A stretch of 64,000 bases of DNA from Mesorhizobium sp. M1B.F.Ca.ET.045.04.1.1 (GTDB lineage: Bacteria; Pseudomonadota; Alphaproteobacteria; Rhizobiales; Rhizobiaceae): contig NZ_CP034448.1 of NCBI RefSeq assembly GCF_003952465.1, positions 3,263,001 through 3,327,000 on the forward strand, written 5' to 3'. The notes beneath the pieces are model-generated. The model had not been told where the DNA came from. It saw only the letters and a list, made by a program, of their open reading frames with translations, and did not search any database. Numbering within the stretch: the first letter of the stretch is position 1; the number at the start of each line of letters is the position of its first letter. The position numbers were made by a program, and so were the translations under genes. Shown here piece by piece: positions 42,936-51,400 of the stretch.

Positions 42936-44696
42936 TCACCCTTCGGCTTCCATCATCGTCTTTGCCGGCTCCCGCGCGACGTTTTGCTCGATCAGTTCAT
43001 GCCCCGGAGTCTGCGGGAGCGCCTTTCGGAAATTCTTGGCGTAATCGGGCGGCATCTTGGGCGGCATCATTGGTTCGTAGGCATCGACGAGCGCCTGAAC
43101 GACGACCGCCCCTTCGGCGGCGAAGGCTTGGTCGAGAACGCGCTCGACCTCGTCGGCTTGCTCGATGCTGAAGCCTTTGCCGCCCATCGCCTCGGCGGCC
43201 TTGGCAAAATCGATCGGCTGCAATTCGCAACCGAATTGCGGATTGCCGAGGAACATCATCTGCTCCCAGGCGATCTGGTTCAGCATGTTGTTCTTGATGA
43301 CCAGCAGCTTCAATGGAATGCCGTAGCGCACGGCTGTGGAGAACTCGCCGAGCTGCATGGCAAACCCGCCGTCACCCACAATTGCAGCGATCGGCCGGCC
43401 GGGAAACGCAATGCCGGCGGCGATCGCATAGCTCAGCCCGCAGGCCATGGAGGCGAGCGCGCCAGAGACGCCGAAGGCCTGCCCGTCGCGAAGGTCGACA
43501 TGGCGTGCGGCAAGTTCCGTATTCTGACCGGAATCCGTAGCCAATATCGAATTGTCGGCCAGCCGTTCGCCGAATGCGCGGGCGACCAGTTGCGGTTTGA
43601 GCGGATGGCCTTCGCTGTCCTCCGACTGGCGCATCATCTCTCGCCATTGGTGCATGGCGGACCGCGCCGCGGCGAGGAACGTGCCGTCAGCCTTCGGCTT
43701 GAGCCTCCGGTTAAGTGCATGAAGCGTTTCCGCTGCATCGCCAACCAGGCCGGCCTCGACCGGGAACCGCAAACCGATGCGCTGCGCGTCACAATCGATC
43801 TGAACGCCGCGCGCCTGCCCCGGCTTCGGATAATATTCGATGTAGGGAAAGGTCGAGCCGACAATGAGAACGGCGTCGCAAGTTTCCATCGCCTGCTGCG
43901 ACGCCAAGGTCCCCAAGATGCCGATGCCGCCCGTGGTGTAGGGATGGTCGTCTGGGAGCACGGCCTTGCCGAGCAGCGCCTTGATGATCGGCGCCTGAAG
44001 CAGTCCAGCGGTTTCCTCGAGCTCGGCCGCGGCACCGATCGCGCCGCGCCCCGCCAGGATCGCCACGCGCTTAGCGGCGTTCAGGATAGCTGCCGCCTTT
44101 TCCAATTCCTCGTTATCGGCGACGCAATGAGGAACGAACATGTTTTGTGGCGTATGCGCGGGACGGTTGCGCTTTGAACGCTTGGCGGCATCGGAGGGCT
44201 GCTCCTGGATGTCGCTGGCGACCGAAAGATGGGCGACGCCCTTGCGGGCGAGCGCGGTTCGGCAGGCAAGGCTTGCCACGTTTTCCATATGCGCAGCGTC
44301 CGAGACCTGCACGTTGTAGACGGCGACGTCGTTGAAGACACGCGTCAAATCGACGTCCTGCTGGGTGAATGTCTCGATGAGATCGTGGAATTGCATCCCG
44401 GTAATTGCAAGCACGGGAGCCTGATCGAGCTTGGCGTCATAGAGCCCGGTCAGAAGGTGGGCGCCGCCTGGGCCGGACGTGGCAAGACATACGCCGAGCC
44501 TTCCGGTCCACTTGGCATAGGCGCAGGCCATGAAGGCGGCGGACTCCTCATGACGCACCTGGACAAAAGAGATTTCGTGCTGTCTTTTCCGCAGCGCCTC
44601 CATGATGCCATTGATCCCGTCGCCGGGCAGGCCGAATACGACCTCGACGTTCCAGGCAATCAAAGTGTCGACGAGAATTTCCGCTGCATTTGGCAT
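42936..44696 (-). CDS. thiamine-diphosphate enzyme, pyruvate oxidase/acetolactate synthase type
   Basis: This 586-residue protein has three domains of the PoxB/IlvB family: N-terminal Pyr domain with VRHEESAAF (catalytic Glu50) and the GLPGDGING loop, a central FAD/NAD-like domain, and a C-terminal PP domain with GDGGFAMQLGEFSTAVRYG and KNN binding Mg-ThDP. The absence of a regulatory-subunit gene and overall pattern favour pyruvate dehydrogenase (quinone)/oxidase, giving acetate and CO2; PoxB enzymes are stress-phase proteins elsewhere. Its stress promoter is at 44724-44748. ATG 44696 has GGAG upstream. Confidence 0.87.
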   Translation of the reverse strand: MPNAAEILVDTLIAWNVEVVFGLPGDGINGIMEALRKRQHEISFVQVRHEESAAFMACAYAKWTGRLGVCLATSGPGGAHLLTGLYDAKLDQAPVLAITGMQFHDLIETFTQQDVDLTRVFNDVAVYNVQVSDAAHMENVASLACRTALARKGVAHLSVASDIQEQPSDAAKRSKRNRPAHTPQNMFVPHCVADNEELEKAAAILNAAKRVAILAGRGAIGAAAELEETAGLLQAPIIKALLGKAVLPDDHPYTTGGIGILGTLASQQAMETCDAVLIVGSTFPYIEYYPKPGQARGVQIDCDAQRIGLRFPVEAGLVGDAAETLHALNRRLKPKADGTFLAAARSAMHQWREMMRQSEDSEGHPLKPQLVARAFGERLADNSILATDSGQNTELAARHVDLRDGQAFGVSGALASMACGLSYAIAAGIAFPGRPIAAIVGDGGFAMQLGEFSTAVRYGIPLKLLVIKNNMLNQIAWEQMMFLGNPQFGCELQPIDFAKAAEAMGGKGFSIEQADEVERVLDQAFAAEGAVVVQALVDAYEPMMPPKMPPDYAKNFRKALPQTPGHELIEQNVAREPAKTMMEAEG

Positions 44697-44723
44697 AGGT
44701 AAGGCTCCGTTGAATGGCTTCCG

Positions 44724-44748
44724 AACCAGCAGGGCGGCGGTTGGTTCC
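44724..44748 (-). promoter_or_regulatory. EcfG-type general-stress promoter of poxB-like gene
   Basis: Minus strand: GGAAC, 16 bases, GGTT, 28 bases before ATG 44696. A divergent copy lies 26 bases away at 44775-44799. Confidence 0.65.
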
Positions 44749-44774
44749 ATTTGGCCGGATAGTCACAAGGCTGG

Positions 44775-44799
44775 GGAACAATCCCCTCCGCATCGGGTT
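44775..44799 (+). promoter_or_regulatory. EcfG-type general-stress promoter, divergent
   Basis: GGAAC, 16 bases, GGTT, 149 bases before ATG 44948. Confidence 0.55.
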
Positions 44800-44947
44800 G
44801 GATCGCTTCGAGCTAACAAAGCCCGAGAGAATAGGCGTCCCGGATCTTACCAAGGGCGAATTTTGTGGGAACGAGCGAGCCGGACGGCTCGAATCCGCAG
44901 ATGAGGAAAGCAGCAGGAATAGAGGTTCAGAGCCGGAAAGGTTCACA

Positions 44948-45211
44948 ATGAGCGAGCCGCTGAAAACCACAAATCACGAGGTGATCCGTGCGTGGATAGA
45001 AGCCCGCGAAGGCAGGCCTGCGATCGCGCGAAATGCAGGGAAGGGCGCGGTGCTACGTGTGGACTTCGGCCAGCACGAAAACGATTTGGAGCCCGTCGAA
45101 TGGGAAGAGTTCTTCACCATGTTCGACGACAACGAGCTTGCGTTCTGGCATCAGGACATAACCTCTGAGGGTTTGCCCAGCCGGTTCAACGAATTCGTCG
45201 AGCGCGGGTGA
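44948..45211 (+). CDS. 87-residue conserved hypothetical, copy 2
   Basis: This protein aligns with the 90-residue product at 37334 over its full length: KTTNHEVIRAWIEAREGRPAI, LRVDFGQHENDLEPVEWEEF, DDNELAFWHQD and SRFNEFVERG. Duplicates of one small acidic protein, both with stress promoters, suggest a dose or specialisation effect. The ATG at 44948 is preferred over longer frames since similarity begins there. Confidence 0.75.
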   Translation: MSEPLKTTNHEVIRAWIEAREGRPAIARNAGKGAVLRVDFGQHENDLEPVEWEEFFTMFDDNELAFWHQDITSEGLPSRFNEFVERG

Positions 45212-45254
45212 GCCGCCAGACGGATCAGGGCGAACGCAACTCGCTCGCTTATGC

Positions 45255-45461
45255 TTATTGATTGCCAGGCATTTTGTTGCTGTCTTGCGGATTCTTTCTT
45301 ACGCCGGCCGCCGAAGACGTATCCTGGGGTGCGTTGCCGCCCTGGTTCTGCTCGGGAGTCCGCTTCAGCGGCGCCGTTGGCCAGCCACTCTGGACGTAGA
45401 CCAATGCTCAGTAGCACGCCAACAGCACAATTACCGTCAGCGGCAACAGCACTCGCCTCAC
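45255..45461 (-). pseudogene. small exported/membrane protein interrupted by in-frame TGA
   Basis: A 68-codon frame starts at GTG 45461, with AAGGAG five bases upstream, and encodes a membrane or signal segment (RRVLLPLTVIVLLACY). It is cut by one TGA at 45408-45410 and then continues in the same frame as ALVYVQSGWPTAPLKRTPEQ to TAA 45255. The hydrophilic tail is intact. The intact form would be a short single-pass protein with a periplasmic Gln/Asn-rich tail. It lies nine bases after the glycine-zipper gene, so it was the last gene of that operon. Confidence 0.5.
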
Positions 45462-45470
45462 GCCAACTCC

Positions 45471-46035
45471 TTATTTGCTGTGCTGGCGGTAATTTGCGGC
45501 CGCAGGATCGAATCCGGTCCAGCCACCTGCCTCGTATTCGTTCCGCCGCTTGGCGACGTCCACGGATCTGGAGTCGCGAAGGATCGCCTGGACTTGCGGA
45601 GCGAGATCATCCTCGACGCGAGCGGTGACCAGCGTGCCGCCCCGGCGGACGCCTTCGGCATAGACATGCGCATCACTTTCCGACACATCGGCACCATCAG
45701 TCAGGCTGCCAATGATGCCGCCCGCCGCGCCACCCACGACCGCGCCGGCAACTGCGCCCGCGGCCGTCGCCGCCAGCCAACCGGCCGCCACGACCGGGCC
45801 GACACCAGGTATCGCCATGGCGCCGAGCCCGGTCGCCAAGCCTCCCGCGCCGCCCACGACCGCCCCGATCCCGGCGCCGCTGGCTGCATCCTCGGCCGCC
45901 GAGGAGGAATGCCGACCATCGGCATTATTGGCGATGATGCTGAGGTCCGATGTCGGCACACCCATGGACTCCAAGTTCGCCCACGGCGTCGGCGGCATCG
46001 TCATAGTCGTCGAATAGCGCTGTGATCGTTTGCAT
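45471..46035 (-). pseudogene. glycine-zipper stress protein with one-base frameshift
   Basis: From ATG 46035 (AAAGGAG upstream) the frame reads MQTITALFDDYDDAADAVGEL, then shifts. The continuation in the next frame is ESMGVPTSDLSIIANNAD, a long Gly/Ala zipper (GAGIGAVVGGAGG to AAGGIIGSL) and a C-terminal domain ending HSK. An extra G near 45971 explains the shift. The two-part pattern is that of general-stress proteins with an N-terminal alpha/beta domain (DUF1269/YflT-like) and glycine zipper. It may be real decay or a base-calling error. Confidence 0.6.
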
Positions 46036-46056
46036 CTTGAATGTCTCCTTTGGTGA

Positions 46057-46785
46057 TTATTGTTGGCCGGCAAAGACATTTCCCTGGTAATCGAGCGCGA
46101 CGGAGATTGGTTTGCCGTCTTTCTTCGCCTGGCCGCGCCAGACGCCCTCGTCATCCTTGGCGAGCGGCGAGATGTCGGTATAGCCAGCGTCCTGGATTCG
46201 GTTTTTTGCCTGTGCTTCGGTGAAGCTGTTGGCACCCGGAACCGGGGCAGATGGCTTGGGTGTCGATGCCGACTTGACTGCCGGCATGCCTGCGTTGGCC
46301 GCGGCGATCTTCTCGATCATGTCCTGATGCATCTTCAGTGTCGCAAGGGTTTGCGCCGCGAATGCCTTCAGACTGGGGTTGTCGCCGTCGTTGGCGTAGG
46401 ATTGGAAGAGGTTCACCGCATCGGCATGCGCACTGCGCTGTATGTCGACATAAGGCTGGTCAAACCCTTTCGTCGTGTTCTGCAGCTTTTCCAGGTCGCT
46501 CTTATGCGCAGCATCGGGTTGAGCCGGCACCTGCAGCTTCTGCTCGGTGGCGATCTTTTTCAGCTTCTCGTTCGCCGCGCCGTGATCGGCAATCATCCTC
46601 TCGGCGAAATTCTTGACCTGTTGGTCCTTGGCTCTGTCCTGCGCGAGCTTGCTGGATTCCACCTCGAACATTCCGCCGATGGCGGCCTTGTCGACAAAGG
46701 TCTGCGCAGTGTCGGCGGCGACTGCCGGGAAGGCAAACGACGCCATGGCGAAGGCCAGCGGTGCAAAAAGCGTGCGCGCGTTCAT
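46057..46785 (-). CDS. periplasmic DUF4142 protein
   Basis: This 242-residue protein has a signal peptide (residues 1-23, cleaved after AVAA) and a DUF4142 four-helix domain: FVDKAAIGGMFEVESSKLAQ, FAERMIADHGAANEKLKKIA and SLKAFAAQTLATLKMHQDMI. After a Pro/Ala linker a C-terminal ~60-residue segment (EAQAKNRIQDAGYTDISPL, DYQGNVFAG) resembles a PepSY-like repeat. DUF4142 is ferritin-fold; function is unknown. ATG 46785 has AAGGAG upstream and a stress promoter 29 bases away. It heads the operon with the glycine-zipper gene. Confidence 0.85.
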   Translation of the reverse strand: MNARTLFAPLAFAMASFAFPAVAADTAQTFVDKAAIGGMFEVESSKLAQDRAKDQQVKNFAERMIADHGAANEKLKKIATEQKLQVPAQPDAAHKSDLEKLQNTTKGFDQPYVDIQRSAHADAVNLFQSYANDGDNPSLKAFAAQTLATLKMHQDMIEKIAAANAGMPAVKSASTPKPSAPVPGANSFTEAQAKNRIQDAGYTDISPLAKDDEGVWRGQAKKDGKPISVALDYQGNVFAGQQ

Positions 46786-46813
46786 GTTCAAACTCCTTTG
46801 CTCGATGGAGCCG

Positions 46814-46838
46814 AACAACGGTCTTAAGGCTTTGTTCC
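46814..46838 (-). promoter_or_regulatory. EcfG-type general-stress promoter
   Basis: Minus strand: GGAAC, 16 bases, TGTT, 29 bases before ATG 46785. Confidence 0.62.
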
Positions 46839-47002
46839 AGTCGCAGCTGTCCAATTTTTCAGCGCCCAGGACCGTTGCCAGCACGCAGACATCCGTCCCG
46901 CCGCCTGTGACCACAGCGGCCCCGATGACATCATCAGCGGTTCGCGCAACAGGTCGAGACCGTCGAGATGGAATCCGTCCTCTCCGCTTGGACCTGATTG
47001 CG

Positions 47003-49303
47003 CTACGAGATCAGCCGCACCGGCACCGACTTCGCCGCGGGCACGTGGGCCTTATGGGCGCGATGCCAGAGCGGTACCAACGGGTTGAGTTCCGGATAGT
47101 AACCCGCGCAATTGCCGCTCGGAATGGAGTACGGCGTAACACGCAATCCTCTTACCCGTCGCTCAACTCCGTCATCGGCGTGCGTCTCAAGATCGACTTC
47201 CTGTCCCTCGCTGAGTCCCATCCGCCGGATGTCTTCCTCATTCATCAGCAGCACCATTCGCGTTCCGATGATACCGCGCAGCCGGTCGCGATAGCCGTAG
47301 ACTGTCGTATTGAACTGGTCGTTGGACCGGACGGTTGTAAGGGTCAGCACATTTTTGCCGGAAATATCGATATCCGGATCGGCTTCCAGCGTCGTGGGCA
47401 GTTTGAAGTTCGCCTTCTTGTTTGGGGTTTGCCAGACGCGCTTGGACGCCTTGATGTCGCGATGGAAACCGCCCGGCGTGAGAAAGCGCTTGTTGAAGTC
47501 CTTGAAATGTGCCGGGAAGCAGCGCTCGATCTCGTCGCGGATGCGAGAGTAGTCCGCAACCCAGTCGTCCCAAGGGACCGAGCTCTTGCCGGCGACCGTC
47601 GCCTTCGCCAGTTCCGCGACGATGCTCGGCTCCGATAAAAGGTGTTCGCTTGGTTTTGGCCGTGAGCCGAACGAGCCATGAATGCAGGCTGTTGAATCCT
47701 CGATCGAGAGCCACTGCGGACCGCTGGCCTGGACGTCCTTCTCCAGCCGCGAAAGGCATGGCAGCAGATATGTCACCTTCCCAGGAATGAGATGGCTGCG
47801 GTTGAGCTTGGTCGCGACCTCGACGTGCAGGTCGAGGTTCCGCCACGCCTTCTCGACCAGCCCGGTTTCAGGCACGGCTCGCACGAAATTACCGCCGAGC
47901 CCGACGAAACCATGAACCCGCCCGTCGATCACGCCCTCGCAGGTCTCGACCGTGTCGAGGCCTTTTTGCCGCGGCGGCTCGAACCCATAGAATTCCTGGA
48001 ATTTGTCGAGCGGGACGAGCTCCGGTTTTTCGGAAATGCCGACAGTGCGCTGTCCCTGGACGTTGGAGTGCCCGCGCAACGGCGACACGCCGGCCCCAGG
48101 CTTGCCGACATTGCCGCGCATGAGCAGGAGATTGCACAGCATCTGCACGTTTTCGGTCCCATGGCGATGCTGGGTAAGGCCCATGCCGTAGTTGCCGATC
48201 ACTGCATTGGCCAGGCTGTAGATCTCTGCGACATGTTCCAGATCAGCTCGGGAGATGCCTGAGCGTCGAACGATGCTTTCCCAGTCGGCGGCCCTCAGAT
48301 AGGCCTCAAATTCGACAAAGCCCGCCGTATGCTCCGCGATGAAGGCGGTGTCGAGGACACGGTTTGCGCCGCGTTCCGTGGCCGCGTCGTCGAGCGCCAG
48401 TACCGCCTTGGCGATGCCTGTCATGGCTGCGATGTCTCCGCCGGCCCGGACCTGGAAGAAGTCGCTCGACATTTTCGTCCCCGGGCCCGGCGAGAGCATC
48501 TCGACCGGGTTCTGCGGGTTCTTGAATCTCACCAGACCGCGCTCGCGCAGAGGATTGAAGGTGATGATCGGCACGCCGCGCTGACGGGCGTCCTCGATGG
48601 GATGCAGCAGCCGCGGCGCGGTGACTCCGGTGTTGTGGCCGAAGAAGAACATCATGTCAGCTTTGGCGAAGTCCTCCAGTTGCACCGTGCCGACAGGAGA
48701 GCCGATCGATTCCGGCAGGCCGACCGACGTCGATTCGTGGCACATGTTCGAGGAATCGGGGAGGTTCGAAGAACCGTAGATCCGGGCGAAGAGCTGATAC
48801 ATGAACGAGGCCTCGAGCGAGGCGCGTCCGGAGGTGTAGAAGACCACGGAGTTTGGGTCCAGGCGCCTGAGTTGCGCGCCTATATCGCCGAACGCATCTG
48901 GCCAAGCCACTGGTTCATATTTGTCGGTGGTGCTGTTGTACCGCATTGGCTCTGTCAGCCGTCCCTGTTCCTCCAGATCGTGATCCGGCCAGTCCAGGAG
49001 TTCGGTCAGGCTGTGGGCCGCGAAGAAGGACGGTTCGCAGCGTTTCCTGGTCTGCTCCCACATTGTGGCCTTGGCGCCGTTCTCGCAGAACTCGAAAGGC
49101 CGCGGCTTGGCCGGCTTTGCCCATGAGCAGGAGACGCACATATAGCCGTCCGCCTTGTTCTGCTTCAGTAATGTGCTCCATATGTCCGACAGCAGCAGCC
49201 CCTGGTCGCGAGCGTTGCGGATCAGGGATTTGAGCGAGCCCCATCCTCCGGTCGGATGATTGTATTTCTTGATTTCCACGTGATCGGTAACAGCGGGTTC
49301 CAT
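47003..49303 (-). CDS. FdhF/YdeP-family molybdopterin oxidoreductase
   Basis: This 766-residue protein belongs to the formate-dehydrogenase-like YdeP group. An N-terminal CVSCSW pair (Cys56, Cys59) replaces the usual four-Cys cluster motif; DSSNMCHESTSVGL is the catalytic region, and NYGMGLTQHRHGTENVQMLCNLLLMRGNVGKPGAG is the conserved molybdopterin-binding stretch. The C-terminal MopB domain is present. YdeP is linked to acid resistance in E. coli; the reaction is unproven. A stress promoter lies 31 bases before the start. No accessory subunit is adjacent. Confidence 0.9.
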   Translation of the reverse strand: MEPAVTDHVEIKKYNHPTGGWGSLKSLIRNARDQGLLLSDIWSTLLKQNKADGYMCVSCSWAKPAKPRPFEFCENGAKATMWEQTRKRCEPSFFAAHSLTELLDWPDHDLEEQGRLTEPMRYNSTTDKYEPVAWPDAFGDIGAQLRRLDPNSVVFYTSGRASLEASFMYQLFARIYGSSNLPDSSNMCHESTSVGLPESIGSPVGTVQLEDFAKADMMFFFGHNTGVTAPRLLHPIEDARQRGVPIITFNPLRERGLVRFKNPQNPVEMLSPGPGTKMSSDFFQVRAGGDIAAMTGIAKAVLALDDAATERGANRVLDTAFIAEHTAGFVEFEAYLRAADWESIVRRSGISRADLEHVAEIYSLANAVIGNYGMGLTQHRHGTENVQMLCNLLLMRGNVGKPGAGVSPLRGHSNVQGQRTVGISEKPELVPLDKFQEFYGFEPPRQKGLDTVETCEGVIDGRVHGFVGLGGNFVRAVPETGLVEKAWRNLDLHVEVATKLNRSHLIPGKVTYLLPCLSRLEKDVQASGPQWLSIEDSTACIHGSFGSRPKPSEHLLSEPSIVAELAKATVAGKSSVPWDDWVADYSRIRDEIERCFPAHFKDFNKRFLTPGGFHRDIKASKRVWQTPNKKANFKLPTTLEADPDIDISGKNVLTLTTVRSNDQFNTTVYGYRDRLRGIIGTRMVLLMNEEDIRRMGLSEGQEVDLETHADDGVERRVRGLRVTPYSIPSGNCAGYYPELNPLVPLWHRAHKAHVPAAKSVPVRLIS

Positions 49304-49333
49304 GCGATTTGTCCAAGAAGGGAAGCAGAAGGA

Positions 49334-49358
49334 AACCGGAATGGGACGCAGTTGTTCC
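49334..49358 (-). promoter_or_regulatory. EcfG-type general-stress promoter of fdhF-like gene
   Basis: Minus strand: GGAAC, 16 bases, GGTT, 31 bases before ATG 49303. Confidence 0.65.
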
Positions 49359-49497
49359 GCTTCCCCTTTGTCAAAACGCTACAACGCCGCCGGCGTTCAG
49401 GGCTCCACGCCGAACAATGCGGATATGCCTGCTCCGGCACCGCAGGCGAACTCTGCGTCCGAGATCAGGCGCTTTCCAGACAGACAGCCCGTGCGAG

Positions 49498-50819
49498 TTA
49501 ATGGGCATTTAGGCACTTCAGGAGAGGAGAGAGTTTGTCCTGTTTTAGCATGGTGACGGCTTGGATGAGACTGTCGCACTCGCTTGGCGAGAGCATGTCA
49601 CCGGCCAGATCACGAAACTTCGTTTCGATGGCTGATTGACCCATGGGATTGTTGGCATCACCAAGGGGCAGGGGCACATCCGCCATGGCCTGGCGCTGAC
49701 CCAACATCATTGTCACTCGCGCGGGGGTACTGTTCGGGAAATGACCCCCGAGGTCGGTCGGATAGCGAACTTCGACTTTCTCGGCCAGCGCAATGACCGT
49801 TTCGTCCGCCAGGGATTCAGGACGCAAGGGACGGAACGCTTCGGCCCCCCTGACCGCCGCGAGCGCCGCGGCGAAAGGAACCGAAAACTGTGCGCCCTCG
49901 AGGGATTTTGGCGCCGTCTCGTTGGGCAGCTTGCGGGCTTCGGGAAAGATATCGATCTGGATCCGGCTAATCGGTTCGTCGTCGGATCGGTCGGCAAGCA
50001 GTTTCAACACAGCGTCTATGACTGGGTGAGTGTATCGGCAGGCAGCATACGGCTTCAGATACGTCTCGGTAATCAGCCAACGGTCGCCGAGCCCTGCGAT
50101 GATTGCCGCAATGTCGTAGGCGTGATCGCGGTCCAGCATGTCGATCGACCCGGTCATTCCATATTGTGCCCGGTCGAGCGCGAACATTGCCGCGACGGTT
50201 GACCAAGGGCTGCTACCCTTGACGGAACTCGCCCTGCAGTCACCTTGCGGCAGGTTTTGCGGGGCTTCGGCGCCAGCGATCGCCATAGCATGCGCGAGTT
50301 GCGGGATTGGAAGGTGGCGAAGCCATCCGACTGCGGCTGCGGCTCCAAACCCCGTCCATTGGCCGCTTGCGAAACTCATTGCGTCGGTAAATCGCCTCGC
50401 TGCTGCAATCCGCAGGGCGACGTCGTAACCAATTGCGATCGCGGCAAGAAGGTCCCTGCCGTCGCGGCCGAGGCGGGCGGCCTCGGCCAGGGCCGCCGGC
50501 ACGATGGCCGCTCCCGGATGACCTGCTGCGCGGCAGTGGCCGTCATCAATGTCGAGCGAGCTGGCGGCTGCGCAATTCGCAAACAGCGCTCCCAAAGGAT
50601 GAAGCTTGTGATCGGTGAACCATACCGCAGCCCGACCGGGCCCGAAGCACCCTTTTGCCGCCAAAGCCGAAAGTCTGGCGTTGTCAGTCGGGACCCCTGC
50701 AACGAGCGCGGCCACTGTATCGAGCACGGCCCGTAGCGCTTGTCGATCACCTCGTCCGTCAGTTGGTGCGCCCGCATGTTGCCGGCGAAATCAGCCAAGC
50801 GTTCCATTACAAAAGCCAT
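49498..50819 (-). pseudogene. MmgE/PrpD family protein with N-terminal frameshift
   Basis: The long frame 49498-50727 encodes most of an MmgE/PrpD protein (2-methylcitrate dehydratase/cis-aconitate-decarboxylase fold): LDIDDGHCRAAGHPGAAIVPAALA, DVALRIAAARRF and TYLKPYAACRYTHPVIDAVL. The expected first 27 or so residues (MAFVMERLADFAGNMRAHQLTDEVIDK) lie in another frame starting at ATG 50819 with GGAGGAG upstream. A missing base near 50739 joins the two. If it is a sequencing error the gene is intact at about 440 residues; otherwise the protein lacks its first helix unless it reinitiates. Confidence 0.7.
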
Positions 50820-50878
50820 CGCATTCTCCTCCATAAAGGATACCTAGTATACCTGACCTGACAGGAGGAAAAGCGAAT

Positions 50879-51400
50879 TCAGGTGCCACGACCAGAAACA
50901 TCGATGGAAAGGACGTGCTGATCCCCGATCGGACCGGCAACGCGCATGCCGGTGTCGACAAAACCGTAGCGCAAATAGGCAGTTCTAGCCTGGGCGTTAC
51001 GTGCATTGACGGCGAGCATCATGCGCCTGACAAGAGGACGGTTCTTGCCGATCCAGGAGATCGCCAAACCGACTGCAGCGCGGCCGAGGCCTTTTCCCTG
51101 GCAGGCCAACGAGATTCTGAAGCTGTGCAGTGTGATGACATCTGGTGGTGACCAATCTGGCACGCTTTCTCTTTCCCGCAGGACGAAGAAGCCGACGGGC
51201 GCGCCGCAGGAAACGACGGCGAAAGGGTGCTGGTTGCCAGGATGACCGTTCTTTGCAAGATCATCGAACACCGCATCGATCGAACCGGCATACTGCTCCT
51301 GGTCCTCGGGAAGCCAGACTCTCCTGATGATCTCCCTGTCCGAAACCGCCACGCCTTGTAGCTCCACGTGCACGGGACTCTCCTGGATGAGTTTGCTCAA
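50879..51400 (-). CDS. GNAT family N-acetyltransferase
   Basis: This 173-residue protein has the GNAT core: VGFFVLRERE (strand 4), ISLACQGKGLGRAAVGLAISW (acetyl-CoA pyrophosphate-binding loop Q/R-x-x-G-x-G/A in QGKGLG) and VNARNAQARTAYLRYGFVDTG (helix 4/strand 7). It overlaps the MFS gene by four bases (ATGA). In an operon with a kinase and a PLP enzyme, N-acetylation of a small amino acid, for export or self-protection, is a reasonable guess. It belongs to a different GNAT branch from the FemAB-like gene at 12851. Confidence 0.85.
   Translation of the reverse strand: MSKLIQESPVHVELQGVAVSDREIIRRVWLPEDQEQYAGSIDAVFDDLAKNGHPGNQHPFAVVSCGAPVGFFVLRERESVPDWSPPDVITLHSFRISLACQGKGLGRAAVGLAISWIGKNRPLVRRMMLAVNARNAQARTAYLRYGFVDTGMRVAGPIGDQHVLSIDVSGRGT

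Noticed and set aside
50838..50853. GGATACCTAGTATACC as a GntR-type operator before the MmgE/PrpD gene
   Set aside because: The two arms are only partly symmetric and no regulator gene is adjacent.
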